DNA of 64,000 nucleotides. Origin: Brachycybe producta (taxonomy: Eukaryota > Arthropoda > Diplopoda > Playtdesmida > Andrognathidae). The translations under genes were made by a program, and so were the position numbers. Below the pieces are notes generated by a model. That model had not been told where the DNA came from, did no database searches, and saw only the letters and a program-made list of their open reading frames with translations. This document shows, piece after piece, positions 53,301 to 55,138 of the stretch. Numbering within the stretch: position 1 is the stretch's first letter; each line of letters starts with the position of its first letter. The stretch is taken from NCBI GenBank assembly GCA_036925085.1, contig JAUPFP010000020.1, forward strand, positions 819,501-883,500, read 5' to 3'.

Positions 53301-53351
53301 TTAATAGCTCTACAAAAATATTATTATAAATTACACAAGTGTTGCGAATGA
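9462..53351 (+). CDS. ABCB: ABCB (P-glycoprotein-type) ABC exporter, 3' portion in 16 exons
   Basis: This is an ATP-driven membrane exporter with the full-transporter order NBD1-linker-TMD2-NBD2; the 5' half lies before the window. Coding exons: 9462-9632, 15868-16029, 18088-18115, 21494-21591, 24297-24467, 24552-24659, 38257-38334, 41848-41931, 42010-42213, 43215-43312, 44984-45124, 45209-45356, 46359-46565, 48143-48343, 48411-48557, 53160-53351. They total 2238 nt (745 residues plus TGA), close to the same span of animal P-glycoproteins. All introns are GT..AG and phase is continuous (12 of 15 are phase 0). Visible motifs are LSGGQ, ILLLDEA and AHRLS in NBD1, and [26 protein letters not shown] and AHRLS in NBD2, with both Walker B glutamates kept. 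The introns are transposon-filled; one reaches 13.6 kb. The exact subfamily is not settled, and the acceptor of the 44984 exon is the least certain boundary. Confidence 0.95.
9741..10543. mobile_element. MULE-like palindromic MITE interrupted by a hAT MITE
   Basis: The left end ACAAGCAAGTGTAGCC and the right end GGCTAAACAGTACTTGCCTG are imperfect inverted repeats, followed inward by TTTTCGTTTGC/GCAAACGAAAA. The interior (CAAATACCAACCAATTAGAA) resembles the 9-bp-TSD palindromes elsewhere. A hAT-type MITE (9836-10489) sits in the middle. No clear target duplication is visible for this copy. Confidence 0.55.
9836..10489. mobile_element. hAT-type MITE, copy 1
   Basis: The ends are CAGTGGCGTAGCTAGGC and its imperfect complement GGCTACGCCCCTG. 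The flanks are GACGCTCG (9828-9835) and GACGCTTG (10490-10497), an 8-bp duplication with one mismatch, as made by hAT transposases. The interior is non-coding and contains inverted AATAAATCGACTTTCAT-type blocks shared with copy 2. Confidence 0.85.
10639..11333. mobile_element. hAT-type MITE, copy 2
   Basis: The element runs from CAAGGGCGTAGCTAGGG to CTAGCTACGCCACTG. It is flanked by a perfect 8-bp duplication GAAGACAC (10631-10638 and 11334-11341). It has no coding capacity; G-rich and C-rich stretches near the ends (GGGGGCGC, CACCCCC) mirror each other. Confidence 0.9.
11435..11575. repeat. Degenerate CCTAAC/GAACC simple repeat
   Basis: The stretch is built of diverged units such as CTAACCGAACCTAATGAAAC. 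It resembles a decayed CCTAA-type tract, but the units are too irregular to call a telomeric repeat. Confidence 0.7.
11576..12120. other. Intronic sequence, nothing recognised
   Basis: A short inverted pair (ATTGATAAAAAA-type blocks at about 11590-11625) is the only structure seen. No ORF or element boundaries can be supported. Confidence 0.4.
12121..12510 (+). repeat. 18-bp minisatellite with tRNA-like head, left arm
   Basis: A head reading CGGTGGCCGAGAGGTGCAATG resembles a tRNA-Ser/Leu A-box region. It is followed by ATACAAACACACGACAAC and then about 16 copies of ACAACAACTTCCAAAAC(C/T). Because 18 bp is six codons, every frame stays open on both strands, producing long false ORFs. An inverted copy of the same head and array is at 13797-14225. 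Confidence 0.85.
12511..13008. other. Low-complexity intron stretch with inverted halves
   Basis: Stretches around CCCCCCCAAAAAAAATATATTTTACTTTTTTGG (about 12571) and TAAAATACATTTTTTTGGGGGGG (about 12820) are mutually inverted. Together they bracket a hairpin-like block with GCATGCAC-rich edges. No gene is supported. Confidence 0.5.
13009..13430 (+). repeat. Cluster of minisatellites (21-bp and ~70-bp units)
   Basis: Five tandem copies of a 21-bp unit (CCTAAGTCGTTCAAACGAGTG) occupy 13080-13185. A ~70-bp unit rich in GTGTGCAC and CACACTCACAACCACA is duplicated at about 13250-13420. CACAC-rich variants precede them. Confidence 0.85.
13472..13830 (+). repeat. Interspersed repeat family H, short form, copy 1
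   Basis: It begins ACTAGTGGGGTAACCCGTCA, which includes a perfect hairpin CCCGTCA-TAAA-TGACGGG (13486-13503). It continues through GCGCATGCGCGTCGTTT and a CT-rich segment and ends at ACAGACCTGGGATATTATAT. The family has four copies in the window. This copy lacks the internal MITE and ~70 bp present in the long form. Confidence 0.75.
13797..14225 (-). repeat. 18-bp minisatellite with tRNA-like head, right (inverted) arm
   Basis: This is the reverse complement of 12121-12510. About 17 copies of TTTTGGAAGTTGTTGTGG end in the inverted tRNA-like head CATCGCACCTCTCGGCCACC at about 14200. With the left arm it forms a 2.1-kb inverted duplication enclosing the CA-rich minisatellites and the H repeat. 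Confidence 0.85.
14783..14897 (-). pseudogene. Tc1/mariner transposase C-terminal fragment, left half
   Basis: Read on the minus strand, this gives ENAPVYYS, then [20 protein letters not shown] and PTENF. This is the Tc1-family catalytic region around the second acidic residue and the LNP-ENLW motif. It is frame-disrupted on both sides and non-functional. Confidence 0.75.
15267..15461 (+). pseudogene. Tc1/mariner transposase C-terminal fragment, right half
   Basis: An open frame of 64 codons shows [24 protein letters not shown] and [11 protein letters not shown], the Tc1-family pattern around the second and third catalytic acids. The residue before NAP is Glu, where Asp is usual. The N-terminal DNA-binding half is absent. 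It is a mirror copy of 14783-14897. Confidence 0.8.
15868..16029 (+). CDS. ABCB: ABCB exon: end of NBD1 with H-loop
   Basis: 54 codons, phase 0, acceptor TTGCAG and donor CAG|GTAATA. It encodes [17 protein letters not shown], whose His is the H-loop (switch) histidine, then the strand and helix closing NBD1. It lies 60 bp after the Tc1 foldback. Confidence 0.95.
16190..16565 (+). repeat. ~53-bp minisatellite with an inverted last unit
   Basis: The unit contains CAGAAACTTATTTAACATGA followed by CCAAATTAATGTGAAATTG. About six diverged copies run to 16500. The last block (16485-16565) is in inverted orientation. Confidence 0.75.
16865..17030. mobile_element. Small foldback (MITE-like) element
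   Basis: Arms running from GGTGAAAATTTGAACTTTTT and GCCGCCTAT at the left to ATAGGCGGGGGC and TTATCACC at the right pair across nearly the whole 165 bp. The flanks are not clear. Confidence 0.65.
17061..17704 (+). repeat. Interspersed repeat family H, long form, copy 2
   Basis: It starts TAGTGGGGTAACCAGTCATA (the hairpin has one mismatch) and ends in a TA run. It includes a 9-bp-TSD MITE (17101-17294) and a following ~70-bp segment (TTATATTTGAAAGAGAAAAT) that the short forms lack. Confidence 0.75.
17101..17294. mobile_element. MULE-like palindromic MITE, copy inside repeat H
   Basis: The ends are ACAGGTAATTGTGCCCAGCA and its near-complement ending GGGCACAATTGCCCGT. Flanks GCCAAATTC and GATAAATTC match in 7 of 9 positions. 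It shares the internal CCAATTAGAAATTGA motif with the other copies. Confidence 0.75.
17770..17972. mobile_element. Small inverted-repeat element with AGGTCAC/GTGACCT palindromes
   Basis: The ends GACTAATTGCAGGTCACTAG and the complement of TCACCTAGTGACCTACGATT are inverted repeats. Three GGTCAC-N3-GTGACC palindromes occur at 17782-17796, 17832-17846 and 17946-17960. Confidence 0.6.
18088..18115 (+). CDS. ABCB: ABCB 28-nt microexon in the linker
   Basis: The acceptor TTTCAG and the strong donor GTAAGT bracket 28 nt encoding VTQSSVSEK plus one base. It changes the phase from 0 to 1, and the next exon (21494) restores the frame exactly, which supports it as a real exon despite its size. Confidence 0.85.
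18400..18726. mobile_element. MITE with TA target duplication
   Basis: Inverted ends GGGCTCGGATTTTGATGCA and its complement, with further inverted matches inward (CCGGAATGTTTCTCAAT). It is flanked by TA (18398-18399 and 18727-18728), as made by Tc1/mariner transposases. A diverged relative starts at about 39151. Confidence 0.75.
19183..21080 (+). repeat. Repeat D, copy 1, with internal 33-bp array
   Basis: It starts ACTAGCTGAGTTACCCGGCA and ends with GGTTTTGGAGTTTAGCGATT followed by a long TA run. Most of its length is a degenerate array of 33-bp units built on AAACCATTTGCCCTAAAAG and ATGTTTGAAACT. Thirty-three bases are 11 codons, so the array keeps a false minus-strand ORF open. The 3' part contains GCGCCATCTGGTGGCG (20875-20890). 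Confidence 0.85.
20995..21046. repeat. TA microsatellite
   Basis: About 25 TA repeats at the 3' end of repeat D1. Shorter runs stand at the matching place in D2 (23318-23346) and at 17680-17704 in repeat H copy 2. Confidence 0.95.
21494..21591 (+). CDS. ABCB: ABCB exon: NBD1-TMD2 linker
   Basis: 98 nt entering in phase 1 and leaving in phase 0, with acceptor ATAG and donor AAAAAG|GTATGA. It encodes a highly charged hydrophilic linker rich in Lys, Asp, Ser and Thr (for example [11 protein letters not shown]), where P-glycoproteins have their phosphorylated linker. It is wedged between the two D repeats, with D2 beginning only ~22 bp after the donor site. Confidence 0.85.
21614..23386 (+). repeat. 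Repeat D, copy 2
   Basis: It is nearly identical to D1 over its whole length, including the lead ACTAGCTGAGTTACCCGGCG, the 33-bp array, GCGCCATCTGGTGGCG (23197-23212) and the TA tail. The array is ~120 bp shorter than in D1. The closeness suggests recent local duplication or gene conversion. Confidence 0.85.
23387..23658. other. Intronic sequence, probable repeat tail
   Basis: Contains TTTGTCCTATGCATTCTCAA and CCAAATTTGGCAGGAATAC, wording typical of interspersed-repeat 3' ends, but no family or boundary can be supported. Confidence 0.35.
23659..24165. mobile_element. hAT-type MITE, copy 3
   Basis: It runs from CAGGGGCATAGCTAGGG to CCTAGCTACGCCACTG with flanks ACATGATT and ACATCATT (8 bp, one mismatch). 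The interior matches the hAT copies at 9836 and 10639 and holds long C and G runs (about 23956 and 24121). Confidence 0.85.
24297..24467 (+). CDS. ABCB: ABCB exon: linker end and first TMD2 helix
   Basis: 57 codons, phase 0. It encodes [20 protein letters not shown] and a second hydrophobic stretch, corresponding to the elbow and first membrane helix of TMD2. The donor GCC|GTAAGT is strong. The 84-bp intron that follows is the shortest but two in the window. Confidence 0.92.
24552..24659 (+). CDS. ABCB: ABCB exon: extracellular loop and second TMD2 helix
   Basis: 36 codons, phase 0, acceptor TTTGCAG and donor CAG|GTATGT. It encodes the loop [13 protein letters not shown] followed by a hydrophobic helix ([18 protein letters not shown]). 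The following intron is 13.6 kb because of nested transposons. Confidence 0.9.
24795..25358 (+). repeat. Solo LTR, family A variant
   Basis: 564 bp, beginning TGTTACACCCTGTATT and ending CACTGTTACA. It is collinear with the family-A LTR (HGCACC palindrome, CTATAAAGGCC TATA region, CGTCTCGCCTG near the end). Flanks AAAG and AAAA fit a 4-bp duplication with one mismatch. Confidence 0.85.
25361..25496. repeat. Small inverted-repeat block
   Basis: AAAGTGAACCAAGTCCATA at the left and its complement TATGGACTTGGTTCACTTT at the right enclose ~100 bp. A diverged half (GAGAACCAAGTCCAT) also occurs at 24719, on the other side of the solo LTR. Confidence 0.5.
26241..26799 (+). repeat. 5' LTR, family A
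   Basis: It starts TGTAACACCC and ends CATTGTAACA. It has a TATA box in GGGTATAAAAGACC (about 26445) preceded by the palindromic GTGTACCCCTGAAAAGGTGTACAC, and a CGG-N3-CCG hairpin (AGCGG-TAC-CCGCT, 26732-26744). Confidence 0.93.
26800..28249 (+). other. Long family-A leader with CACGTG cluster
   Basis: About 1.45 kb between LTR and gag without a supported ORF. Eight CACGTG boxes lie at 26892, 26941, 27372, 27513, 27740, 27871, 28019 and 28044. A repeated unit (GCTATTAGCCACGTGG, then GCTCCG) occurs three times, at about 27366, 27505 and 27731. Palindromes GTCGG-TAA-CCGAC (27289, 27662) and GATCGG-TAA-CCGATC (28082) are present. Confidence 0.75.
26802..26819 (+). promoter_or_regulatory. Putative primer-binding site
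   Basis: TGGTGGAGGTGCGGGGTA starts two bases after the 5' LTR and begins with TGG, as expected for pairing with a tRNA 3' CCA. The tRNA species is not assigned. Confidence 0.6.
28250..29893 (+). pseudogene. gag: gag of family-A element (three in-frame stops)
   Basis: The frame starts at the ATG at 28250 (ACAACAATGGCC) and runs to the TAA at 29891-29893, broken by TGA at 28808, 28928 and 29738. The N-terminal third is Ser/Pro/Gln-rich with a conserved [20 protein letters not shown] helix also present in the third copy. From about residue 270 comes the capsid-like domain with [24 protein letters not shown] and [19 protein letters not shown], typical of gypsy Gag. It ends with one CCHC zinc knuckle, [14 protein letters not shown] (29825-29866), and a basic tail. 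Gag packages RNA and forms the particle. This copy cannot make full Gag without passing the stops. Confidence 0.88.
29870..30362 (+). pseudogene. Gag-pol linker domain, family A
   Basis: In the -1 frame relative to gag, a continuous reading of ~160 residues joins the zinc knuckle to the protease. It includes [16 protein letters not shown], an acidic Pro-rich segment and [19 protein letters not shown] do not recognise this domain. Such a long spacer before the protease is unusual for the family. Confidence 0.6.
30363..30719 (+). pseudogene. pol: Retropepsin-like aspartic protease, altered active site
   Basis: The domain shows [20 protein letters not shown], flap-like IEGVGG and the C-terminal AILGRDLG motif. 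The catalytic triplet D-T-G reads D-T-R (30402-30410), which should inactivate it. The upstream linker is in another frame, so a shift occurs near 30350. The frame ends in TAA at 30717 and similar sequence resumes in the same frame up to about 30950. Confidence 0.85.
30895..31641 (+). pseudogene. pol: Reverse transcriptase, altered YxDD box
   Basis: This is the fingers-palm part of a Ty3/gypsy [69 protein letters not shown]. The polymerase box reads YLND (31588-31599) rather than YxDD, losing one catalytic Asp. A TGA at 31639-31641 interrupts the frame, which continues unshifted into the thumb and RNase H. Confidence 0.93.
31648..32562 (+). pseudogene. pol: RT thumb and RNase H
   Basis: Continues the RT frame: [20 protein letters not shown] and [15 protein letters not shown], then the RNase H domain with [37 protein letters not shown] and [11 protein letters not shown], all typical of gypsy RNase H with its acidic residues kept. 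It ends in TAA at 32560, after which the same frame remains similar to pol for ~50 codons. Confidence 0.92.
32563..34009 (+). pseudogene. pol: Integrase
   Basis: The zinc-binding HHCC part begins in one frame (LHESG, about 32665) and shifts frame near 32688 to [12 protein letters not shown] and CEVCQKCK. The catalytic core from 32831 has [21 protein letters not shown] and [11 protein letters not shown], supplying the D, D and E. The C-terminal segment has [12 protein letters not shown] and [12 protein letters not shown], in the place of the GPY/F module, followed by a Lys/Ser-rich tail to the stop at 34009. There is no chromodomain. The core appears intact, but the domain is frame-disrupted upstream. 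Confidence 0.9.
34010..34762 (+). other. pol-to-third-ORF spacer, family A
   Basis: No gene is supported, although the third-ORF frame is open from 34319. It holds CACGTG boxes near 34039, 34140 and 34784 and two wobble-paired palindromes, GTAGCGG-TAA-CTGCTAC (34101-34117) and AATCGG-TAA-CTGATT (34533-34547). Confidence 0.5.
34763..36193 (+). CDS. Third ORF of family-A gypsy-type element, uncharacterised
   Basis: This is an uninterrupted 476-residue frame, the only intact ORF of the element. The ATG at 34763 is chosen because it aligns with the family-B start (both begin Met-Pro, then WRG). Block 1 (residues ~1-25): [18 protein letters not shown]. Residues ~30-175 are Pro/Thr-rich. Block 2 (~178-250): [13 protein letters not shown], a basic stretch and [17 protein letters not shown]. 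Block 3 (~325-470): [53 protein letters not shown]. Blocks recur in the family-B ORF at 3231-5407. There is no signal peptide, membrane span, Cys pattern or cleavage site, so it is not an envelope despite its env position. I do not recognise the fold. Confidence 0.75.
   Translation: MPQYTRATWRGRHRHPNGSSSDEEGGTPKVTPPTPQDTMEVGGKQAGTAPPPTEVKKISFMAVQAPVGTTGGPASRPPATVTTPKSSSPPMPPLPTTPPTPPQGATPKHSNYHYQGHREFRRRPQEPCQHLQVGTQGNRSAIRPLMEVPVSKPKTVPPPVEVPPTTTITPMPSPVTTEREYFLSQQKKMTDLVMDFARRGGDPREALGISSLEDRPPISAKSQKKKPRQRARDMARATLFRARHAEASGSTGTVPPAPSEDPPVADAGAAPATSSKDSPATITMTPLTPPAVTARRKTPSCRPLRPESLQERLLNNRWALWQQQTEPKQTLYIGHYDLEEGFPHLELPEKERYIVGMTRDTTILTAIVVPRRKHIEVFQFTGDILTTALQAVMRSFFATIFGTPTDGAYRVSRSYLHGTRPNHQAAILWDAVLGTLFDRLPSRATKTDEEVYQVFFQDLQGDTDGWIVAHWDGQCV
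36194..36670 (+). other. Family-A 3' untranslated region and polypurine tract
   Basis: The region is T-rich with three repeated CCCCGTTGGG phrases (about 36350, 36422) and GGGATATCCG-like echoes. It ends in GGTATGGGGGGTA, a purine-rich tract abutting the 3' LTR, equivalent to GTTGGAGGGTA before the family-B LTR. Confidence 0.65.
36671..37229 (+). repeat. 3' LTR, family A
   Basis: 559 bp, from TGTAACACCC to CATTGTTACA, collinear with the 5' LTR without indels. It is followed by GTAT (37230-37233), the repeat of the 4 bases before the 5' LTR. Confidence 0.93.
38257..38334 (+). CDS. ABCB: ABCB exon: TMD2 helix continuation
   Basis: 26 codons, phase 0, acceptor TTTCCAG and donor ACAG|GTTATT. 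It encodes [20 protein letters not shown], which aligns with the P-glycoprotein segment leading into the RxxLF-type coupling helix. Confidence 0.88.
38359..39049 (+). repeat. Intact solo LTR, family B
   Basis: 691 bp with a perfect 4-bp duplication CTTA (38355-38358 and 39050-39053). It contains GGTATAAAAGGACC (about 38535) as TATA, AATAAA at about 38689, and the hairpin GTGCGG-GCA-CCGCAC (38958-38972). It starts 24 bp after an exon donor. It shows that family B also makes 4-bp duplications. Confidence 0.92.
39151..39500. repeat. Diverged TA-type MITE containing an LTR scrap
   Basis: It begins GAGCTCGGATTTTTATGCA, like the MITE at 18400, and shares ATTGTGAAG and GGCCACACATTG. Positions 39265-39395 read, on the minus strand, like the start of an LTR of families A/B (TGTAACAC, GTGATCC, CTAGCCTGGGG). 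Confidence 0.5.
39560..39985 (+). repeat. ~72-bp minisatellite rich in GGATGTCC palindromes
   Basis: Units contain AGATGGATGTCCATTGAATG, CTACTCTGGATGTACATA and AAAAACATTCTCAGGACATC. About three good and two poor copies are visible. Similar GGATGTC/ACGTCC wording recurs at 41725-41800. Confidence 0.75.
40222..40376. repeat. 155-bp imperfect palindrome
   Basis: The left arm (GATATTATCTTAGAAAATA, CTTTAGACTAAGCTTAGT, AATTATTTCAGATCATAA) pairs with the right arm across a centre near 40300. It is probably a foldback MITE. Confidence 0.7.
40660..41222 (-). repeat. Interspersed repeat family H, long form, copy 3
   Basis: This is a reverse copy running from the TA-rich end with CAGGTCTGTGTGTG (about 40680) to GGTTACCCCACTAG (41222). 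It includes the same internal palindromic MITE (about 41041-41193, ends ACAGGCAATTGTG and its complement) and the TTTGAAAGAGAAAATGAG segment as copy 2. Confidence 0.75.
41223..41847. other. Intronic sequence, nothing recognised
   Basis: There is no supported gene. A short inverted pair GCCATTGGCCAAGCACATT and AATGTGCTTTGCCAATG sits at about 41312-41360. GGACGTCC-rich wording at 41725-41800 echoes the minisatellite at 39560. Confidence 0.4.
41848..41931 (+). CDS. ABCB: ABCB exon: TMD2 coupling-helix region
   Basis: 28 codons, phase 0, donor AAC|GTGAGC. It encodes [15 protein letters not shown] and SLDVENVKN, aligning with the conserved DxxWFD..N..G.L..RL..D...V stretch of ABCB exporters. The usual Trp is Phe, and Thr/Arg positions after GxL are hydrophobic, so this part is divergent. 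Confidence 0.92.
42010..42213 (+). CDS. ABCB: ABCB exon: TMD2 helices 3-4
   Basis: 68 codons, phase 0, acceptor TTTCTAG and donor GAG|GTAACG. Two hydrophobic helices ([20 protein letters not shown] and [19 protein letters not shown]) are separated by the conserved W in MKWQF, then a charged helix ([15 protein letters not shown]). The intron before it is only 78 bp. Confidence 0.93.
42268..43161 (+). mobile_element. TTAA-flanked MITE family Q with internal ~193-bp tandem repeats
   Basis: The ends are GAGCCTAGATATA and the complement of TATATAGGCTC, flanked by TTAA at 42264-42267 and 43162-43165. The inside is mostly three tandem ~193-bp units, each starting near a GTGCTAA (about 42452, 42648, 42839) and containing TTTGTGGGATGG and AACATGGAGTTAAAA. 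Partial copies are at 7725-7867 and 55139-55770. Confidence 0.85.
43215..43312 (+). CDS. ABCB: ABCB exon: conserved RTVVSL helix
   Basis: 98 nt entering in phase 0 and leaving in phase 2, acceptor TATAG and donor AT|GTAAGT. It encodes [18 protein letters not shown], matching the conserved IRTVxSL element of ABCB transporters. Confidence 0.93.
43313..44245. other. Intronic sequence, no recognisable element
   Basis: Open stretches exist, but nothing resembles a known protein. GC content rises at 43560-43700. A direct repeat CATATCTAAGTGG/TATATCTAAGTGG is at about 43830. Confidence 0.4.
44246..44743. mobile_element. hAT-type MITE, copy 4, containing a MULE-like palindrome
   Basis: It runs from CAGTGGCGTAGGGAGGGGGT to GGCTGCCTACGCCACTG. 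The flanks are CTTTGTAT and CTCTGTAT (8 bp, one mismatch). The palindromic element at 44480-44683 is nested inside it. Confidence 0.85.
44480..44683. mobile_element. Palindromic MITE with 9-bp target duplication (MULE-like)
   Basis: Inverted ends (ACAGGCAATTGAAATCGGG and the complement of CTGTTTTCTAATTGCCTGT) span the whole 204 bp. The flanks are GAAAGGTGA and GAAAGGGGA (9 bp, one mismatch). Confidence 0.82.
44984..45124 (+). CDS. ABCB: ABCB exon: TMD2 helices 5-6 region
   Basis: 141 nt entering and leaving in phase 2, donor TTCAG|GTATAA. It encodes a hydrophobic stretch ([20 protein letters not shown]) and GQLIFMDIF, matching the FGAYLV-G-MSFEDVF pattern. The acceptor ATTAAG at 44983 is chosen for phase and length; AAG at 44950 would also fit phase and would add 11 residues. 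An in-frame TGA at 44931 limits it upstream. Confidence 0.8.
45209..45356 (+). CDS. ABCB: ABCB exon: last TMD2 helix and link to NBD2
   Basis: 148 nt entering in phase 2, leaving in phase 0, acceptor TTTACAG and donor AAT|GTACCT. It encodes [19 protein letters not shown], matching the xPDYxKAKxSAxxIFxIID helix that leads into NBD2. Confidence 0.9.
45392..46311. mobile_element. TIR element family E, copy 2
   Basis: The ends CACAGAACCCTGTTGAGGAC and the complement of GTCCTCAACAGGGCTCCGTA are inverted repeats shared with copy 1 (18786-21421). Flanks TAATTC and GAATTT match 4 of 6. The core (about 45570-46015) is a separate palindromic block rich in ATTCGAATC/GATTCGAG. GTCGTCCGGACG palindromes stand near both ends. 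Confidence 0.65.
46359..46565 (+). CDS. ABCB: ABCB exon: NBD2 A-loop and Walker A
   Basis: 69 codons, phase 0, acceptor CGTAG and donor ATA|GTAATT. It encodes [11 protein letters not shown] (A-loop Tyr), [19 protein letters not shown] and the Walker [10 protein letters not shown]. All nucleotide-contact residues expected are present. Confidence 0.95.
46566..47232. other. Intron stretch with two large perfect palindromes
   Basis: 46857-46914 is a perfect 58-bp palindrome (centre GGATGCATCC) and 46917-46946 a perfect 30-bp palindrome (centre CACCATGGTG), separated by 2 bp. The surroundings are GAGCGA/TCGCTC-rich and partly inverted (about 46725 and 47150), suggesting a foldback element of ~500 bp. 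Confidence 0.8.
47233..47958. mobile_element. TTAA-flanked MITE family P, copy 2 (complete)
   Basis: 726 bp, almost entirely two long inverted arms. It starts GAGGCTACAACACAAAATTA, ends with the complement form TTTTGTGATGTAGCCTC, and is flanked by TTAA on both sides (47229-47232, 47959-47962). This is the reference copy for the family; it has no ORF. Confidence 0.92.
48143..48343 (+). CDS. ABCB: ABCB exon: NBD2 Q-loop
   Basis: 67 codons, phase 0, acceptor TTTTTAG and donor AAT|GTAAGA. It encodes [20 protein letters not shown] with the Q-loop Gln, and [24 protein letters not shown]. Confidence 0.95.
48411..48557 (+). CDS. ABCB: ABCB exon: NBD2 signature and Walker B
   Basis: 49 codons, phase 0, only 67 bp after the previous exon. 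It encodes [19 protein letters not shown] (signature ISGGQ), [20 protein letters not shown] with the catalytic Glu and D-loop. Confidence 0.95.
48673..49234 (-). repeat. Solo LTR, family A, reverse orientation
   Basis: The reverse complement of the family-A LTR: it starts TATAACAATGTAGAGCTC (first G changed) and ends CAGGGTGTTACA. Flanks CGAA and CAAA fit a 4-bp duplication with one mismatch. It lies in the last intron. Confidence 0.88.
49894..52120 (+). pseudogene. LINE ORF2 remnant (endonuclease end and RT)
   Basis: At least six stops or shifts break the frame. Recognisable parts are [20 protein letters not shown] and GGISDY (endonuclease end, about 49978), NKTCGPDGM and NYRPVSLT (about 50765, 50930), [20 protein letters not shown] and LFADDT (about 51310-51410, catalytic FADD kept) and [16 protein letters not shown] near the end. 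The pattern is that of the CR1/jockey-group LINEs. Confidence 0.88.
52121..52817 (-). repeat. Solo LTR, family B, reverse orientation
   Basis: It starts TGTGACTTTTTGATGTCGAT (complement of the LTR end) and ends GCTGGGTGTTACA. A perfect 4-bp duplication GAGT (52117-52120, 52818-52821) shows it inserted into the LINE. The palindromic GTGCGG-TCA-CCGTGC (minus strand) is present at about 52200. Confidence 0.9.
53160..53351 (+). CDS. ABCB: ABCB last exon: NBD2 H-loop and C-terminus
   Basis: 63 codons plus TGA, acceptor TTTCTAG. It encodes [20 protein letters not shown] with the H-loop His, [13 protein letters not shown] and a short end [11 protein letters not shown]. No further domain follows NBD2. 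Confidence 0.95.
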   Translation, partial: NVQRSLQDNERGRTLMIVAHRLSTIIDADVIFVVNKGKVVEAGSHSELIALQKYYYKLHKCCE

Positions 53352-53356
53352 ATAAA
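53351..53356 (+). terminator. Possible polyadenylation signal overlapping the stop codon
   Basis: AATAAA begins on the last base of the TGA stop. This would give a very short 3' UTR. Further signals downstream in the AT-rich flank could equally be used. Confidence 0.4.
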
Positions 53357-55059
53357 ACTTAAATGTGGTGTGCACGTTGCAAAACATTTTAAACAATAGG
53401 GCACCACTTGTGTTATTTATAAATCGCATGGAAAAACCGAAACCTAAAGAAACACAACTTAAATTCATCTAAGCTCAAGTGTAGACAAGATATTAGGATT
53501 TTCCAATGTTTATTGTTGTTGGTAATGGAATTTGGCAATATTCTTCACCGGGACTACAAAAGTCTTAATATGAGTCAATCACTGTTAATTGATACAATTA
53601 TCAATGGTTGCAATTAAAAACTACAAACTGCATTTTTGAATCTAAAAAGGTGTGAAAAAGTTTCAGATGTAAATTAGTTAAAATGCTGTAATTTTATGCA
53701 CGTTAATTTGTTCATGATGGGCTGACACCAAAAAAACAATGTTATGTAAAATAAGTACTGTAAAGTGTAAAGGCAATATTAAGACCAACAGCCGAACATA
53801 ATATTGGCCCGGTTTATATGAAACCCCACGGCTGACATTATGTTGTTTCATTGTTGGCTTGCTGCTTCTGGTGTGCTTAATCCAAATTTAGCAGCATGAC
53901 ACTGATGGGCTGTGCACTCTCAAACTGGGAAATAACCAGACAACCTTGCACTGGCCACTCAGTCAGTGCTGAGTCAGTCTGGCCACTCATTGAAATTCCA
54001 GCACACTGGAATTTCACCAGATTTAAGAATACATTAACATTACAATATTAACAATAATGAAGGCTTTTTTTAAATATTGACATTACTAAAATTACTAATT
54101 TTATAAATTTGATATGAAGTAATTCCAAACTTAAATTTTAAAACATTCTGTATTTTTAAAGAAAATCCCACACTTTGTAAATTTAATATAATTCTGCATT
54201 TGTTTACATCTGGAATATAAAATTTTGAATTATCCCCAGAATTGCAAATTGCATAAAAAATCGATTCTTCTTAAGTTACATTTCCATTTAGACTCACGAT
54301 TCTGTATAAGTGAGCACCCACTCCAAAAGCAAAAATATTTGTTTATTCATAAACAAATCGCACCTCGGCTGGAAGAGTGGCACAACTAAAAAAACCCACT
54401 TTTTTAAAGTTGAGAAGATTCATGGCTTAGTTTGCTGAGCTTCTGAAGTGCAAAAAGCGTTTTAACTATTCACAATATCGGTTTATTTGTCTCCACTACA
54501 ATAGATAAAATGCTACTTTAAACTCATTTTCCTAAAAAAAAAAAAAAAAAAAAAAAAGTGTTTTTTTAGTTGTGACACTCTTCCTGCCGAGGTACGAAAT
54601 GTGCATAACGGGGGAAATGAACCAGTGCCCAGGTAAATAAAAAAAACCGCCACTTTGAAGAATACCAAAATATGTATTTGTTTATGGCTGAAAAAATGTT
54701 ATAGTGGAAAAGCAAAAATCATCACGTACACTTATCTGGACTCATGTAAGCTTATGTTTTCATCAAAATGTTTCCAGGAAATATGTGCAGTTTTACCATT
54801 TCAATTAGAATGCAATTCCACAATTTTGTTTGGTTTATCGTTTGCATTTCTCGTATAATATTATTTGTATGAACTATATAACTATTATATTTATTTTTTT
54901 AAATTATTTGTAAAACTTATATGTAATTAATTTTTTTTAAGAAACTATTTAAATCATTTCAATATTTAAAACAATTTTAATTTTTTAAATAGTTAAATTA
55001 TCAATATTTTTTAATGTTTTGTTATTTTGGTTTGTATTGGCCTATGTAAAGTACCTTTG
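53357..55059. other. 3' flank of the ABCB gene, no gene recognised
   Basis: AT-rich sequence with small inverted pairs (GAAATTCCAG/CTGGAATTTC at about 53992) and one ~240-bp inverted-repeat block at 54360-54600. No ORF resembles a protein. Confidence 0.5.
54360..54600. repeat. Inverted-repeat block with poly(A) centre
   Basis: The left arm GCACCTCGGCTGGAAGAGTG and GCACAACTAAAAAAACCCAC pairs with the right arm TTTTTTTAGTTGTGACACTC and TTCCTGCCGAGGTACG. A run of ~23 A lies at 54534. Confidence 0.7.
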
Positions 55060-55105
55060 CGGAAATTTTTCGAAGTAATTTTGTAATGTAGCTTCTAAGA
55101 CATGG
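55060..55105. repeat. Right-end fragment of MITE family P
   Basis: TTTTTCGAAGTAATTTTGTA and ATGTAGCTTCTAAG match the family-P right terminus. The rest of the element is absent. Confidence 0.7.
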
Positions 55106-55138
55106 TTTCGTTTTACATACTATGTATACGGATGTAGG

